From Chloroflexota bacterium (GTDB lineage: Bacteria; Chloroflexota; Anaerolineae; Promineifilales; Promineifilaceae), in contig JAKEFB010000178.1 of NCBI GenBank assembly GCA_022616275.1, positions 1 through 32,510 of the forward strand: a DNA stretch of 32,510 nucleotides, in the 5' to 3' direction. The notes under the pieces were generated by a model. That model saw only the letters and a program-made list of their open reading frames with translations. It did no database searches and was not told the DNA's origin. Within the stretch, counting starts at the first letter, position 1. Every line of letters starts with the position of its first letter. The translations under genes and the position numbers were made by a program. Below are positions 9,023 through 17,782 of the stretch, in pieces.

Positions 9023-10621
9023 CTAGCGAGATATTGTCACCTGCTGCCACTGGGGCACGCCAATGGGCGTCAGGATGTAATTCTGCAAGGCGGGCTTGAC
9101 CAGCACGGCCGCCAGGCTATGATTCAAGAAAACGGCCGGGGCATCGGCCACAATCATTTGCTCAATGCCGGCGTATAGCGCCAGCCGGGTAGTTACGTCC
9201 GCTTCGACGCGGGCCTGTTCCAACAGGGCATCCACCGCCGGGTTGCTGTACCCGCCCAGGTTTTGCAGCGACCGGCCATGGAACAGCACGTCCAGGAAAT
9301 TCTCCGGATCGGGATAGTCGGCGCACCAGCCGTGGCCGAAGAAATGGCCGATGTTGTCGGCAAATAGCTCGTCGTAATACTGGTATGGCTCCAGCAGCAC
9401 CGGCTCAATCGTTACCCCCAGGTTTTCCTGCCACATGGTAATCACCGCCGTTACCAAAGAGCCGACGCTGCCGTAGCCGGCCGTGGTGTAGGTCAGCGGC
9501 GGCAGGCTTTCCGGCGTATACCCGGCCTGAGCCAGCAGCTCCCTGGCCCGCTCCGGATTAAATGGATAATGGTCCTCGCCGCCGGTAAAGCCGGGCATGC
9601 CTGGCGGCAACGGCCCCACGGCCGGCAAGGCGTCTCCCAGGAAAAGGCCGCTGATCAGTCGCTCCTTGTCCAGGGCCTGACTGAAAGCCTGACGAACCAG
9701 GGGGTTGTCAAAGGGCGGCAGGCGGTTGTTGAAGCCGATAAAGGTGGTACACATGTCCACGCCGGTGCGCAGGTTCGGGAACAGGGGATCGTTGGGGTTC
9801 TGGACGCGCTCCAACGTGCTGCCGTCCACACCGACAAGGTCAATCTGGCCGGTCTCATACATCGAGAGCGGAATCCCGGCGCCCATCAGGTAAACGACGT
9901 GGGCCACGGCCGGCGGCCCCAGGTAATAACGCTCGTTGCGGGCCAGGACGAGGATTTCGTCGTCCTCCCAGACCTGGAGGGTGAAAGGGCCGGCGCCGTT
10001 CGGCCGGTGCTCCCAATCCGGCTGGCCAACGTTGTGGCGGTCTACCACGAAGCTAACCGGGTACGTCAGTTTGGCCAGAAAGTAGACTTTGGGCGCGTCA
10101 ATACGAACCTCCAGGGTGTAATCGTCAATGGCCCGCAGGCCGCTGATGTGGTCGGCCTGGCCGGTGGCCATCTCTGGCACGCCGACTACGTCGCCCAGGT
10201 AGGTCAGGATGGTGTCCGAGCCGGTGACCGGGTTGGCCGCTCGCTCCCAGGAAAAGACGACGTCGGCGGCCGTGACCGGCCGGCCGTCGTGAAAAACGGC
10301 CCGGCGATGCAGGTAGAAAGTGTAGACCGTGCCGTCCGGGCTGACCTCCCAGCCGGCCGCCAGGTCGGGCTGGACCTGGAGATTGGTGTCTAGCCGCACC
10401 AGGCCGCTGAAAATGTGACCCACCGGGCCAGACGCGCCGCTGAGTGTAGTGGCCGGGTCTAGCGTCTCCGGTTGCCCGCCGGCCAGGTAGATGCTGGTTT
10501 CCCGGCTGACGCCGTACCGGGCGGCCGGGTCACCCTGATCGCCTGAGGAGAGCGCCCGCGTCAGCGAAGCGCAACTGAGCAATAAAAAAGCCGTAAAGAG
10601 AAAGAAAACACGTGCTCGCAT
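9023..10621 (-). CDS. ABC transporter family 5 solute-binding lipoprotein (peptide/nickel type)
   Basis: A 532-residue protein with an N-terminal basic-hydrophobic signal and lipobox LLSC (C17 from the chosen start), so probably a membrane-anchored lipoprotein. The mature part is a full-length SBP_bac_5 domain: GPVGHIFSGLVRLD near the front, DLAAGWEVSPDGTVYTF, FHDGRPVTAADVVFSWERA and, later, NPLVRQAFSQALDKERLI. Members bind oligopeptides, nickel or other solutes and pass them to DppBC/OppBC-type permeases. The longest frame begins with GTG at 10630, but ATG at 10621 is preceded by GAGGTG at 6-base spacing and starts a better signal peptide, so it is preferred. No permease or ATPase gene lies nearby, so its partner must be elsewhere or it acts as an orphan receptor. 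Confidence 0.9.
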   Translation of the reverse strand: MRARVFFLFTAFLLLSCASLTRALSSGDQGDPAARYGVSRETSIYLAGGQPETLDPATTLSGASGPVGHIFSGLVRLDTNLQVQPDLAAGWEVSPDGTVYTFYLHRRAVFHDGRPVTAADVVFSWERAANPVTGSDTILTYLGDVVGVPEMATGQADHISGLRAIDDYTLEVRIDAPKVYFLAKLTYPVSFVVDRHNVGQPDWEHRPNGAGPFTLQVWEDDEILVLARNERYYLGPPAVAHVVYLMGAGIPLSMYETGQIDLVGVDGSTLERVQNPNDPLFPNLRTGVDMCTTFIGFNNRLPPFDNPLVRQAFSQALDKERLISGLFLGDALPAVGPLPPGMPGFTGGEDHYPFNPERARELLAQAGYTPESLPPLTYTTAGYGSVGSLVTAVITMWQENLGVTIEPVLLEPYQYYDELFADNIGHFFGHGWCADYPDPENFLDVLFHGRSLQNLGGYSNPAVDALLEQARVEADVTTRLALYAGIEQMIVADAPAVFLNHSLAAVLVKPALQNYILTPIGVPQWQQVTISR

Positions 10622-10650
10622 GAGAAACACCTCGACGGTTGTGTAGTAGC

Positions 10651-10679
10651 TTGACGAAATTGGCCAATCCGGTTTAAAT
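10651..10679 (+). promoter_or_regulatory. Promoter candidate with palindrome in the spacer
   Basis: TTGACG (10651-10656, 5 of 6 consensus) is followed after 16 bases by TTTAAA (10673-10678), or after 17 by TTAAAT. The predicted start of transcription falls at about 10686-10688, on the ATG of the zinc-ribbon gene, which has no Shine-Dalgarno. The spacer contains the perfect palindrome ATTGGCCAAT (10659-10668), a plausible operator. The site lies in the 66-base divergent gap shared with the binding-protein gene. Confidence 0.45.
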
Positions 10680-10687
10680 CGTAAAAG

Positions 10688-12016
10688 ATGGCCGGGATGG
10701 GTTCTTCTTCTACCAATGTCCGCTACTTATTAACGCGGGGCGTCGCCGCCGCCAAGGCCGGCGATACAGACGAGGCCCGCTTCTATCTGAACTGGGTGCT
10801 GCGGACCGAAGCCAGCGGCCAGGAAGAGATAGAAGCCTGTTTCTGGCTCAGCGAGATAGCGGAAGAGCCGATCCAGAAACGGCGCTACCTGGAAGACGTT
10901 CTGGCCCGCAATCCGCTGCATGCCGACGCCCGGCGTAAACTGGCCATCCTGAACGGCCAGTTGAACCCGGCCGACGTGGTTGACCCGGAGCGCCCGGCCA
11001 GGCCAGCGCCGCAATCACCCCAGCCGGCCGCCAGCCAACGTTTCACCTGCCCGCAGTGTGCGGCCCGCATGGTTTTTACCCCGGACGGCCAATCTCTGTA
11101 CTGCGAGCACTGTGGCTACCAGCAGGCGCCTGGGGCCGCACCGGCCGAGAACGAACAAGATTTTATCATTGCCATGGCCACCGCCCAAGGCCACCAGCGG
11201 CCGGTCGTCATGCAAGCCTTCCAGTGCCACAACTGCACCGCTTCCTTCGTCCTGGCGCCAAACACCCTGTCGCTTACCTGCCCTTACTGTACCGCCACGT
11301 ACGCCATCGAGGCGACCCAGACCCGAGAGTTGGTCCCGCCGCAGGGGATCATTCCCTTTGCCACGACCCAGGAGGCTGCCCAGAAGGCCATCCGCGCCTG
11401 GCTGGACAAGCGCAAGATAGGCGCGTTTGCCCCGGCGCACGGGATTTACCTGCCGGCCTGGCTCTTTGACGTGGGTGGGGAGAGCCGCTGGCAGGGCTAT
11501 CAGGGTTACGACACCGCGCCCCAGAGCGGGTGGGGTTACGACGGCCCTACCCCAATCCGGCGGCCGGTTTCCGGCAGCGTGCCTGTTCTTGAGCACAACG
11601 TGTTGGTGCCCGCCGGCCGCACCCTGCCGAAACGGCTGGCCGGCACGCTACGCCACTTTGACCTGGCCCAGGTGGTGGCCTACGACCCCCGCTACCTGGC
11701 CGACTGGCCGGCCCAGACGTATGAAATTGCCGTCGGCGACGCCTCGTTGGTTGCCCGGCGGCACGTTCTCGACGAAATAAGGGAGTGGACCCGGCGCATG
11801 GCCGCCGAAAACGGGGTCAGCAACGTGCAGGTTAGTTCGGCCGGGATGCAGGTGGAATCATTTCAACTCGTCCTGCTGCCGGTGTGGATTGGCCATTACA
11901 CGGTGGACGGCCGCACTTACACCGTCGTTGCCAACGGGCAGTCAGGGGCGGTACTTGGCGAACTGCCGCCTGGGGGCCTGCGGGGCTGGCTCAACCGGCT
12001 GTTAGGAGATAGTTGA
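10688..12016 (+). CDS. Helical-repeat protein with two zinc ribbons
   Basis: A 442-residue cytoplasmic-looking protein that I cannot assign to a named family. Residues about 10-90 form TPR-like helices (LLTRGVAAAKAGDTDEARFYLNWVL, then LEDVLARNPLHADARRKLAIL). After a Pro/Ala linker come two four-Cys zinc ribbons, C121-C124-C139-C142 and C180-C183-C198-C201. A further domain follows with IPFATTQEAAQKAIRAWL and YLPAWLFDVGGESRWQGYQGYD, and the end (LLPVWIGHYTVDGRTYTVVANGQSGAVLG) resembles the last strands of bacterial proteins that join a zinc ribbon to an uncharacterised beta domain. ATG at 10688 has no Shine-Dalgarno; a second ATG is three codons on. Its stop overlaps the next gene's start by 4 bases, so the two products are probably made together. 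Confidence 0.8.
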   Translation: MAGMGSSSTNVRYLLTRGVAAAKAGDTDEARFYLNWVLRTEASGQEEIEACFWLSEIAEEPIQKRRYLEDVLARNPLHADARRKLAILNGQLNPADVVDPERPARPAPQSPQPAASQRFTCPQCAARMVFTPDGQSLYCEHCGYQQAPGAAPAENEQDFIIAMATAQGHQRPVVMQAFQCHNCTASFVLAPNTLSLTCPYCTATYAIEATQTRELVPPQGIIPFATTQEAAQKAIRAWLDKRKIGAFAPAHGIYLPAWLFDVGGESRWQGYQGYDTAPQSGWGYDGPTPIRRPVSGSVPVLEHNVLVPAGRTLPKRLAGTLRHFDLAQVVAYDPRYLADWPAQTYEIAVGDASLVARRHVLDEIREWTRRMAAENGVSNVQVSSAGMQVESFQLVLLPVWIGHYTVDGRTYTVVANGQSGAVLGELPPGGLRGWLNRLLGDS

Positions 12017-13578
12017 GCTTCGTGAGGGATAACCAGCTCTCTGTCAAAGATGATTTAAGACGCTGGCTATCCTTAACCGGCCGCATCCGGCCGGAAAGCC
12101 TGGGAGTGGCCCTGGTCTTTGCCGGCGCGCCCTTCCTCTACCTGGCGACTGTGGCTCCGACTGTCTTGTGGGGCGACGACGCCTTTTTATTGCGCATGGC
12201 GGCGACCGGGACGTTGCGGCCCGACGGTGGCGGCCATTGGGTATGGCTCCAACTGACCCAGCTTTTTTTGCGCCTGCCGTGGGGTGATACCGCTTACCGG
12301 GTCAACCTGCTTTCGGTCACAGCCGCCAGCCTGACGGTTTTCCTGGTCTTTGCCGCCGGCCGCGCCCTGGGGCTGAGCCGCGTGGCCGCGGCCGCGGCCG
12401 CCATCAGCCTGGCCGTCTCTCACACCTTCTGGTCCCACGCCGTCCGGACTGAAGTTTACACCACCTTTACCGTGTTCCTGGCCCTGCACTTGTGGTTGTG
12501 GGCCGATTGGCAGCCGGAACGGCCGTGGTCAATCTTTCTGTCCGGCTTGCTGTTTGGCCCCACCCTTTTAGCCCACCAGTTAGCCCTGCTCTTGCTGCCG
12601 CCTCTTTGCTTTTTACTCTGGCGGCAGCGGGCCTGGCTCGGCTGGCGGCAGCGGGCCTGGTTGCTGCTCGCCTTTGTGGCCGGCCTGCTTTCTTTTATGG
12701 TAGTGATTGACTACCAGACAGGCAGTAGGGAGATCTTGTCTGGCCTGTATTTGTATTTCACTTACTCCGGCCACGATTTCAGCAACGCCTTGCTTGATTT
12801 TTCCTGGCGCGCCCTGCCGCGCGATACGATCCTGTGGTTGGGATTCCTCGGTCTGCAGTTCATCGGCCTGGCCTGGTGGTTAGGGCTGCGGGGGGTGGTT
12901 GGGATCATTCACCACCAGCCGGTTACGGCCGGCGCCGGGGTGTGGCTGGCCCTCCTCATCCTATACGCCACCAGCGCCTTCTTCGCCTTCAGCTACCGCG
13001 TTACCGACCAGTACGTCTTTTTTCTACCCGGTTACGTGGTAGTCGCCCTCGTCGTCGGCCGGGGATGGGATCAGTGGGCCGGCCGCCTTCAGGGGCGCGG
13101 CGCCTTCCTGGCGCTGGCCCTGCTGGTTGCCGTTCCAGTCGTCACCTACTACAGCCTGCCGCGCCTGCTGGCGGCCACCGGCTTTAACCCGCTCAACGTT
13201 CGACAGTTACCCGGCCGGGAGCCGCACCGTTTCTTCCTCTGGCCGGCCAAAAATGGCTACACCGGCGCGGCCGACTACGGCCGGGCTGCCCTGGAACCGC
13301 TGCCAGCCAACAGCGTTCTTTTGGCCGACTTTACGCCGTCGGAAACACTTGACTATCTCCAGGTTGTCGAGGGGCTCAGGCCAGATGTACGACTGATCAA
13401 AATTGATAAGGAGCAGAACCTGGCCGCCGTCGTGGCTACCCTGCCGCCGGGAGCGGCCGTCTTCCTGGCTGACAATAATCCCCGCTACTACAACCTGGCC
13501 TCCCTCCAGCCGGCCAGGCTGGAACCGGCCGGGGTCATCTACCAGTTGGTGAGAGAACGACCCTCCCTGTCCAGGTAA
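12013..13578 (+). CDS. DUF2723 (TMEM260/GT-C-like) membrane protein
   Basis: A 521-residue polytopic protein. The first TM helix leads into YLATVAPTVLWGDDAFLLRMAATG (G54-D55-D56), matching the 'APTV-x-W-x-D' loop of DUF2723 (PF11028), the family of human TMEM260, an O-mannosyltransferase. After it come the R-x-N-L-x-S helix, SHTFWSHAVRTEVYT, and eight or more TM helices. The soluble tail contains LPANSVLLADFTPSETLDYLQVVEGLRPDV. It probably transfers a sugar from a lipid donor outside the membrane; the acceptor is unknown. The start is TTG at 12013, overlapping the preceding stop as TTGA, with AGGAG (12004-12008) just upstream; GTG at 12022 is the alternative. Coupling to the zinc-ribbon gene suggests a shared process, but the link is unexplained. 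Confidence 0.8.
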   Translation: MSFVRDNQLSVKDDLRRWLSLTGRIRPESLGVALVFAGAPFLYLATVAPTVLWGDDAFLLRMAATGTLRPDGGGHWVWLQLTQLFLRLPWGDTAYRVNLLSVTAASLTVFLVFAAGRALGLSRVAAAAAAISLAVSHTFWSHAVRTEVYTTFTVFLALHLWLWADWQPERPWSIFLSGLLFGPTLLAHQLALLLLPPLCFLLWRQRAWLGWRQRAWLLLAFVAGLLSFMVVIDYQTGSREILSGLYLYFTYSGHDFSNALLDFSWRALPRDTILWLGFLGLQFIGLAWWLGLRGVVGIIHHQPVTAGAGVWLALLILYATSAFFAFSYRVTDQYVFFLPGYVVVALVVGRGWDQWAGRLQGRGAFLALALLVAVPVVTYYSLPRLLAATGFNPLNVRQLPGREPHRFFLWPAKNGYTGAADYGRAALEPLPANSVLLADFTPSETLDYLQVVEGLRPDVRLIKIDKEQNLAAVVATLPPGAAVFLADNNPRYYNLASLQPARLEPAGVIYQLVRERPSLSR

Positions 13579-13626
13579 GCAAGGTTTGGTTCTGGCTCTT
13601 CGGTGACAAGCAAAGGAGAAATCCCG

Positions 13627-14559
13627 ATGATTAAGATCTATAGGAGCACGGAATCTGGCTTGGAAGTCGTCGAACGTCCCACAAAAGGCTGCTGGATTGA
13701 CATGATTGATCCAGGCCTTGAAGAGGCGCGGAAGCTGACTCAAGATGCAGAAATTGACCTGGAGTTCGTCACGGCCGTGCTTGAGCTGGATGAAATCCCG
13801 CGCGTGGAGAAAGTAGATCATGCGCTCTTCATCCTGGTGCGCATTCCGCACTTCCAGGGTGCGAGAGCCCGCATCCCCTACGTGACGCTGCCGATGGGAA
13901 TCGTTCTGACGGACGACATGATCATCACCATTTGCAAGCACGAGCATGAATTACTGCGTGATCTGAATCATGAACGTCAGAGCGCTTTGTCCACCTCCCA
14001 GCCGCACCTTTTTGTGCTTCACTTGCTGTGGAGCATCACAAACCGTTATCTCACCCAATTGGGTGAAATCAACGAAATCGTTGACAGGTTGGAGGACCGA
14101 CTGCAGCGGTCTCTTCAGAATCGCGAAGTGCTTGAACTCCTGCGCTATCAGAAGAGTCTTGTTTACTTCACGACCGCTTTGCGAACGAATAAGCTTATGC
14201 TGGAACGGCTGCAGAGAGCGGAGTTGCTTGAACTAAAACCAGGCGACGAAGATCAGTTGGATGACGTGATCACCGAAAATTATGAGGCCATGGAGATGAC
14301 CGAGATTGCCAGTGATATTCTCAGCCAGACGATGGATGCATTCGCTTCCATTATTTCAAACAATCTAAACGTCGTGATGAAATTCCTGGCCTCGATTACG
14401 GTGGTATTGATAGTTCCCCAGATTATTGGCACTTTTTACGGGATGAATGTCAGGCTCCCTATGGAAGACACGCCGTCAACCTTCTATATCATGGTGGGCC
14501 TGTCAGTCATCATTTCCGGTATTGTCAGCTTTATCTTCTGGAAGAAGGATTGGCTTTAG
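13627..14559 (+). CDS. corA: CorA family magnesium/divalent cation channel
   Basis: A 310-residue protein with the CorA layout: an alpha/beta N-terminal domain (CWIDMIDPGLEEARKL, VEKVDHALFILVRIP), a long helical stalk (LGEINEIVDRLEDRLQRSL), and two C-terminal TM helices. The signature YGMN (G272-M273-N274) lies at the end of TM1, followed by the acidic loop MEDTPST and a basic tail, KKDWL. It mediates Mg2+ or Co2+ influx as a pentamer. The chosen ATG has AGGAG at 8-base spacing; an in-frame GTG 24 bases upstream lacks one. Unlike its neighbours it contains no GGCCGG word and has more A/T-ending codons, which suggests acquisition from another genome. Its 3' end overlaps the convergent peptidase gene by 29 bases. 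It follows the DUF2723 gene by 48 bases. Confidence 0.95.
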   Translation: MIKIYRSTESGLEVVERPTKGCWIDMIDPGLEEARKLTQDAEIDLEFVTAVLELDEIPRVEKVDHALFILVRIPHFQGARARIPYVTLPMGIVLTDDMIITICKHEHELLRDLNHERQSALSTSQPHLFVLHLLWSITNRYLTQLGEINEIVDRLEDRLQRSLQNREVLELLRYQKSLVYFTTALRTNKLMLERLQRAELLELKPGDEDQLDDVITENYEAMEMTEIASDILSQTMDAFASIISNNLNVVMKFLASITVVLIVPQIIGTFYGMNVRLPMEDTPSTFYIMVGLSVIISGIVSFIFWKKDWL

Positions 14560-15952
14560 GTGGGGCAGCTTGCCGCCGAAAAGGCCAGACGGCGAGGGAA
14601 ACCAACAGCAAAGGTACCAGCCCCAGGCCGCAAACACCCGGCGAACGGCCGGGCGCTTCTTCTGTGGTCGCCGGTGCAGCAGTAGCCGCCGGCACAGTGG
14701 TAGCCGCCGGCACATCTGTGACCGCCGGCCTGCCTGTAGTCGTCGGCGCGGGCACGCCGGCGGCCGAGAGAGGGGTGGGCACGCTCTGGGCCGGGTTGAG
14801 AGGGGCCACGGTGGGCACGCTGGCGGCCAGGATGGGCGTCGGCGTGGGCGGGATCTGGCGCGGCGGGGCGCCGATGGCCTGACGCCAGGCGACTTCCAGC
14901 CCGTCGGCGTTGAAGCCGTAGACCTGTTCCAGGGCGGTGTCATACCCTTCTCCAGCGGCCAGCGTCAATAGCAGTTCCTGCATCTTTTCCCGGCCATACG
15001 TTTCCAGCAAAAAGGCGACCAGGCTGTAGCTCTGGCTGTAGGCCAGGGTTGCTTCCCCACCGTGGGCGGGGAAGGCCCCGTTCAGGCTGCGCACCGGGGC
15101 CAGGGTGTTTTCCTCAATCCCCTGGGCAATGTCGTCCAGGATTTCCTGGCCTGGCTCTCCCTCGGCGTACATGGCCAGCCCTTCCTCCAGCCAGGTCGGC
15201 CGGCTGCCGCCGACACAGCTCTGGCCGAACTGGCCGGCGACCAGGTGGGCCAGCTCGTGGCGGACCGTTTTGACGCCCCAGCTTTCGGCAATGGACGGTG
15301 GCACGCCGATGAGGATAATGTTGTACTCGCTGAAAGCCAGGCCACCGGCCCACTCCTGGGTATAGAGCACGGCCTGGCGCATGTCGGCGGCGCTGCCATA
15401 AATGAAAAGCTGCGCCTCGTTTTGCAGCTCAATGCCCATGTCCTGTTCCAGGCGCTGCAAGCCGGCCACGGCCGCCTCGAGGAGCGCCGGCCCGACCTCG
15501 TCACCTTCGTACCAGTGCAGGCGAAGGCCCTCGGCCGTGACGGTGCGCCAGTTAAAACGCTCGTCAGCGAAGGCCAGTTCCTGGCGCGGTGTGGTGATGG
15601 TGGCGCCGGCCGCGTCGGTGACAGTCCACTCCCACCACATTGTCGCTCCCGGCGGCGGGTTGCCCGACCGGCTCAGCACCCACGTCCACTCCAACGTCGA
15701 GCCAGTCACTTCTACGGGAACCTGTGTCCCGGCCGCCAGGCAACTGTTCCGGCCGACGCTGTAGGTCAGCCGGGCGTCGCTAAGGGCGCTACCCGGGGGC
15801 AGCTCCAGGCGAAAGGTGACCGTTTCGGGAAAATCCACGATGGCTTCGTTCTTGACGACGGCCGGCTGGGCCTGGCCGGTCGCGGTGGCCAGCCAACCGG
15901 CAGCTAACAACAAACAAAGGAGTCGTACTATCTTCATCGCTTTATTCTTCAT
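14531..15952 (-). CDS. Secreted, tail-anchored gluzincin metallopeptidase (peptidase MA-like)
   Basis: A 473-residue protein with a signal peptide (residues 1-28, cut near GQAQP), a beta domain (about 30-130) and a catalytic domain with zinc motif H232-E-L-A-H236. The downstream TWLEEGLAMYAEG supplies the third ligand, E257 (or E256), as in the peptidase MA family. After GAPPRQ the chain becomes a Pro/Thr/Ala-rich stalk (about 365-435), then PGVCGLGLVPLLLVSLAVW and a basic end, RR..., which should hold it on the cell surface. The ATG at 15952 overlaps the upstream gene's stop by 11 bases; ATG at 15937 is an alternative. The last nine or so codons lie antisense to corA, so the original C-terminus may have been altered. 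The catalytic motif is complete, but the substrate cannot be predicted. Confidence 0.85.
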   Translation of the reverse strand: MKNKAMKIVRLLCLLLAAGWLATATGQAQPAVVKNEAIVDFPETVTFRLELPPGSALSDARLTYSVGRNSCLAAGTQVPVEVTGSTLEWTWVLSRSGNPPPGATMWWEWTVTDAAGATITTPRQELAFADERFNWRTVTAEGLRLHWYEGDEVGPALLEAAVAGLQRLEQDMGIELQNEAQLFIYGSAADMRQAVLYTQEWAGGLAFSEYNIILIGVPPSIAESWGVKTVRHELAHLVAGQFGQSCVGGSRPTWLEEGLAMYAEGEPGQEILDDIAQGIEENTLAPVRSLNGAFPAHGGEATLAYSQSYSLVAFLLETYGREKMQELLLTLAAGEGYDTALEQVYGFNADGLEVAWRQAIGAPPRQIPPTPTPILAASVPTVAPLNPAQSVPTPLSAAGVPAPTTTGRPAVTDVPAATTVPAATAAPATTEEAPGRSPGVCGLGLVPLLLVSLAVWPFRRQAAPPKANPSSRR

Positions 15953-17672
15953 GGCTGAACCGGCGACGGCCGTTCACCAGCCAGCCAGCCGCCAGGCCCA
16001 GGATAAGTAGCGCGCCGCCGCCGGCAAACCAACGCCCGAGAGCGCCGAAGGAGACGGGTGGAGGGTCAGCCAATGGTGGTTCTACGCTCGCCTTCACCGT
16101 GGGCTGGGCTGTTTCAGTTGGTAGTGGCGTAGCGGTGGTTGTGGGGGTAGTCGTAGCTGTCGCCGTTGCCGTAGCGGTAGCGGTCGGGGTAGGCGTGGGC
16201 CGGGGTGTGTTCGTCGGGCGCGGCGTGCGGGTCGGGGTGGCAGTGGGGGTGGTGGTCGGTGTCCCGGTGGCGGTGGGCGAAGCGGCCGGGCCACCAGAGC
16301 CGGCCGGAGCGGCCGGCGGGTTGCCGCCTGTCGTTGATTGAACCAGGTAATAGGTGGTGCCGCCAATCATGCAATAATCGCCAATGGACTGGGTACACAG
16401 GGCCGGGGGTAGCTCGACGGTGAAAAAGCCGTCTTGGGCGGTGATCGTCCGCCGCGAGCCCCACATATCTACCAGGACGGCGGTGGCGGCGGTAGCCTCT
16501 ACCTGGGCCTGCTGGCCAAGCGGCAGCCGGGCAAAGAGAACGGTCGTCGTCTGGCCGTCCTGGGCCAGGCGAATCTGGCCGACGGCGTCCCAGCGCTCGC
16601 GCCTGGCTCCAGTCATGCCGGCCAGGTATTGCACAGCCACCCGGTAGGTGGTGAAGGCAGGGCGGCGGCTGCCGTCCATGCGCACCAGGCCAAACGGTTC
16701 GGGGTTGGCGGCGACGTCGTCCGGGGTGTCCTTGAGCTTGTAGACGGCAATACGTTCGGCCCCGGCGGCCAAGCCGGCGGCCAGGGCCTGGGGAATAAAG
16801 GCTGCCTGCTCGTCCAGCGTCACCGACAGGGTCCAGTTGGGCACCGGCCAGGCCGGGTCGTTAATCGGTGGGGCGTTGGTCTCCACCAGCCAGATTGGCT
16901 TCCAGGGGATGCCATGCGCGGCGCGGATGGCGTGGAACTCCTGGACGACGTTAAAAATCCGATCCGGTTGGAAGTAGAGGTGGGCGGTGATGGCATCGAA
17001 GTAATAGTTGTTGCCGGCGGCGTTGGGGTCGGCAGCAATGACCCGGAGCAGGCGGTTGAGGTATTGTTCCCGGCCGTACTGAGCATCCCAGAAATAGGTC
17101 ATGGCAGCCAGGTGAATGACTACGTTGGGATTGGTCTGCCTGGCCGCCAGGTAGGCGGTGCGCTGCAACTGGAAAAAATCTTCCACGGTGCCATTCCAGG
17201 TGTGGCCGGGGGCGTTCACGTCCCAGACGTCGGGCTCGTTCCAGATAATCCAGTGGTTGATGCGGCCGTTGTAGCGGCCGACTGCTTCGCGGACAAAGCT
17301 GGCCCAGGTGTTGCCGGGGTCGTCGTGGGGCAGCCAGAGGCCCTGGGGAAGCTGGTTGCCGTCGCCGGCCCAGCCGGGAACGCCAATTAACATGCCGACC
17401 ACCAGGCGGCCGGCGGCAATTTCGCCGTTAATCTGGGCGTCGCTCACGCCGGGCGTCCAGGTACCTGGGCCACCGGCCTGGGCCTCAGCCCACTGAAAGC
17501 GCACTCGCGTCCAGGCTGCGCCCAGGTTGGTGGCCTCGGCCGGCGACTCGTAGCTCTCGACGACGCCAAAGCGCCAGTCAGTGCTTGCCGCTGTAGCGGA
17601 AGAACCTTGACGGAAATAGATAAATGTCAGGATGAAGAGACAAATAAGGATTTGAAAAAAGCGGATTTTCAT
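15942..17672 (-). CDS. Surface-anchored clan A glycoside hydrolase-like protein with Thr/Pro stalk
   Basis: A 576-residue protein: signal peptide or N-terminal TM (1-29), a TIM-barrel glycosidase domain (about 33-360), a small beta domain, a Thr/Pro stalk of (TPT, TAT)n repeats (about 450-530), a C-terminal TM and the basic end NGRRRFSHEE. Clan GH-A signatures are visible: W144-N-E146-P-D (predicted acid/base E146) and WLVE264TN (predicted nucleophile E264), plus ITAHLYF. The exact family (GH5, 39, 42 or similar) and the polysaccharide are undetermined. The stop overlaps the start of the metallopeptidase gene, so both are likely made from one transcript as surface proteins of similar architecture. 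ATG at 17672 lacks an obvious Shine-Dalgarno. The stalk DNA (about 16110-16280) is a degenerate repeat and prone to length change. Confidence 0.85.
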   Translation of the reverse strand: MKIRFFQILICLFILTFIYFRQGSSATAASTDWRFGVVESYESPAEATNLGAAWTRVRFQWAEAQAGGPGTWTPGVSDAQINGEIAAGRLVVGMLIGVPGWAGDGNQLPQGLWLPHDDPGNTWASFVREAVGRYNGRINHWIIWNEPDVWDVNAPGHTWNGTVEDFFQLQRTAYLAARQTNPNVVIHLAAMTYFWDAQYGREQYLNRLLRVIAADPNAAGNNYYFDAITAHLYFQPDRIFNVVQEFHAIRAAHGIPWKPIWLVETNAPPINDPAWPVPNWTLSVTLDEQAAFIPQALAAGLAAGAERIAVYKLKDTPDDVAANPEPFGLVRMDGSRRPAFTTYRVAVQYLAGMTGARRERWDAVGQIRLAQDGQTTTVLFARLPLGQQAQVEATAATAVLVDMWGSRRTITAQDGFFTVELPPALCTQSIGDYCMIGGTTYYLVQSTTGGNPPAAPAGSGGPAASPTATGTPTTTPTATPTRTPRPTNTPRPTPTPTATATATATATTTPTTTATPLPTETAQPTVKASVEPPLADPPPVSFGALGRWFAGGGALLILGLAAGWLVNGRRRFSHEE

Positions 17673-17739
17673 AACTGAGGATGAGCAGGTTCAGTAGCCA
17701 GGTTTAGAGCTTTCCACCAGAGCTTATCAGTCAGGCGAC

Positions 17740-17764
17740 CAAGGTGAGCAAGGTGAGCAAGGAG
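17740..17764. repeat. CAAGGTGAG tandem 9-mer array
   Basis: CAAGGTGAG occurs at 17740-17748 and 17749-17757, followed by the truncated unit CAAGGAG. It sits in the 110-base gap between the dam-like gene and the glycoside hydrolase gene. The core CAAGGTGA is shared with arrays at 23835-23882 and 32289-32319. Confidence 0.6.
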
Positions 17765-17782
17765 ATCATTATTATCATATTG

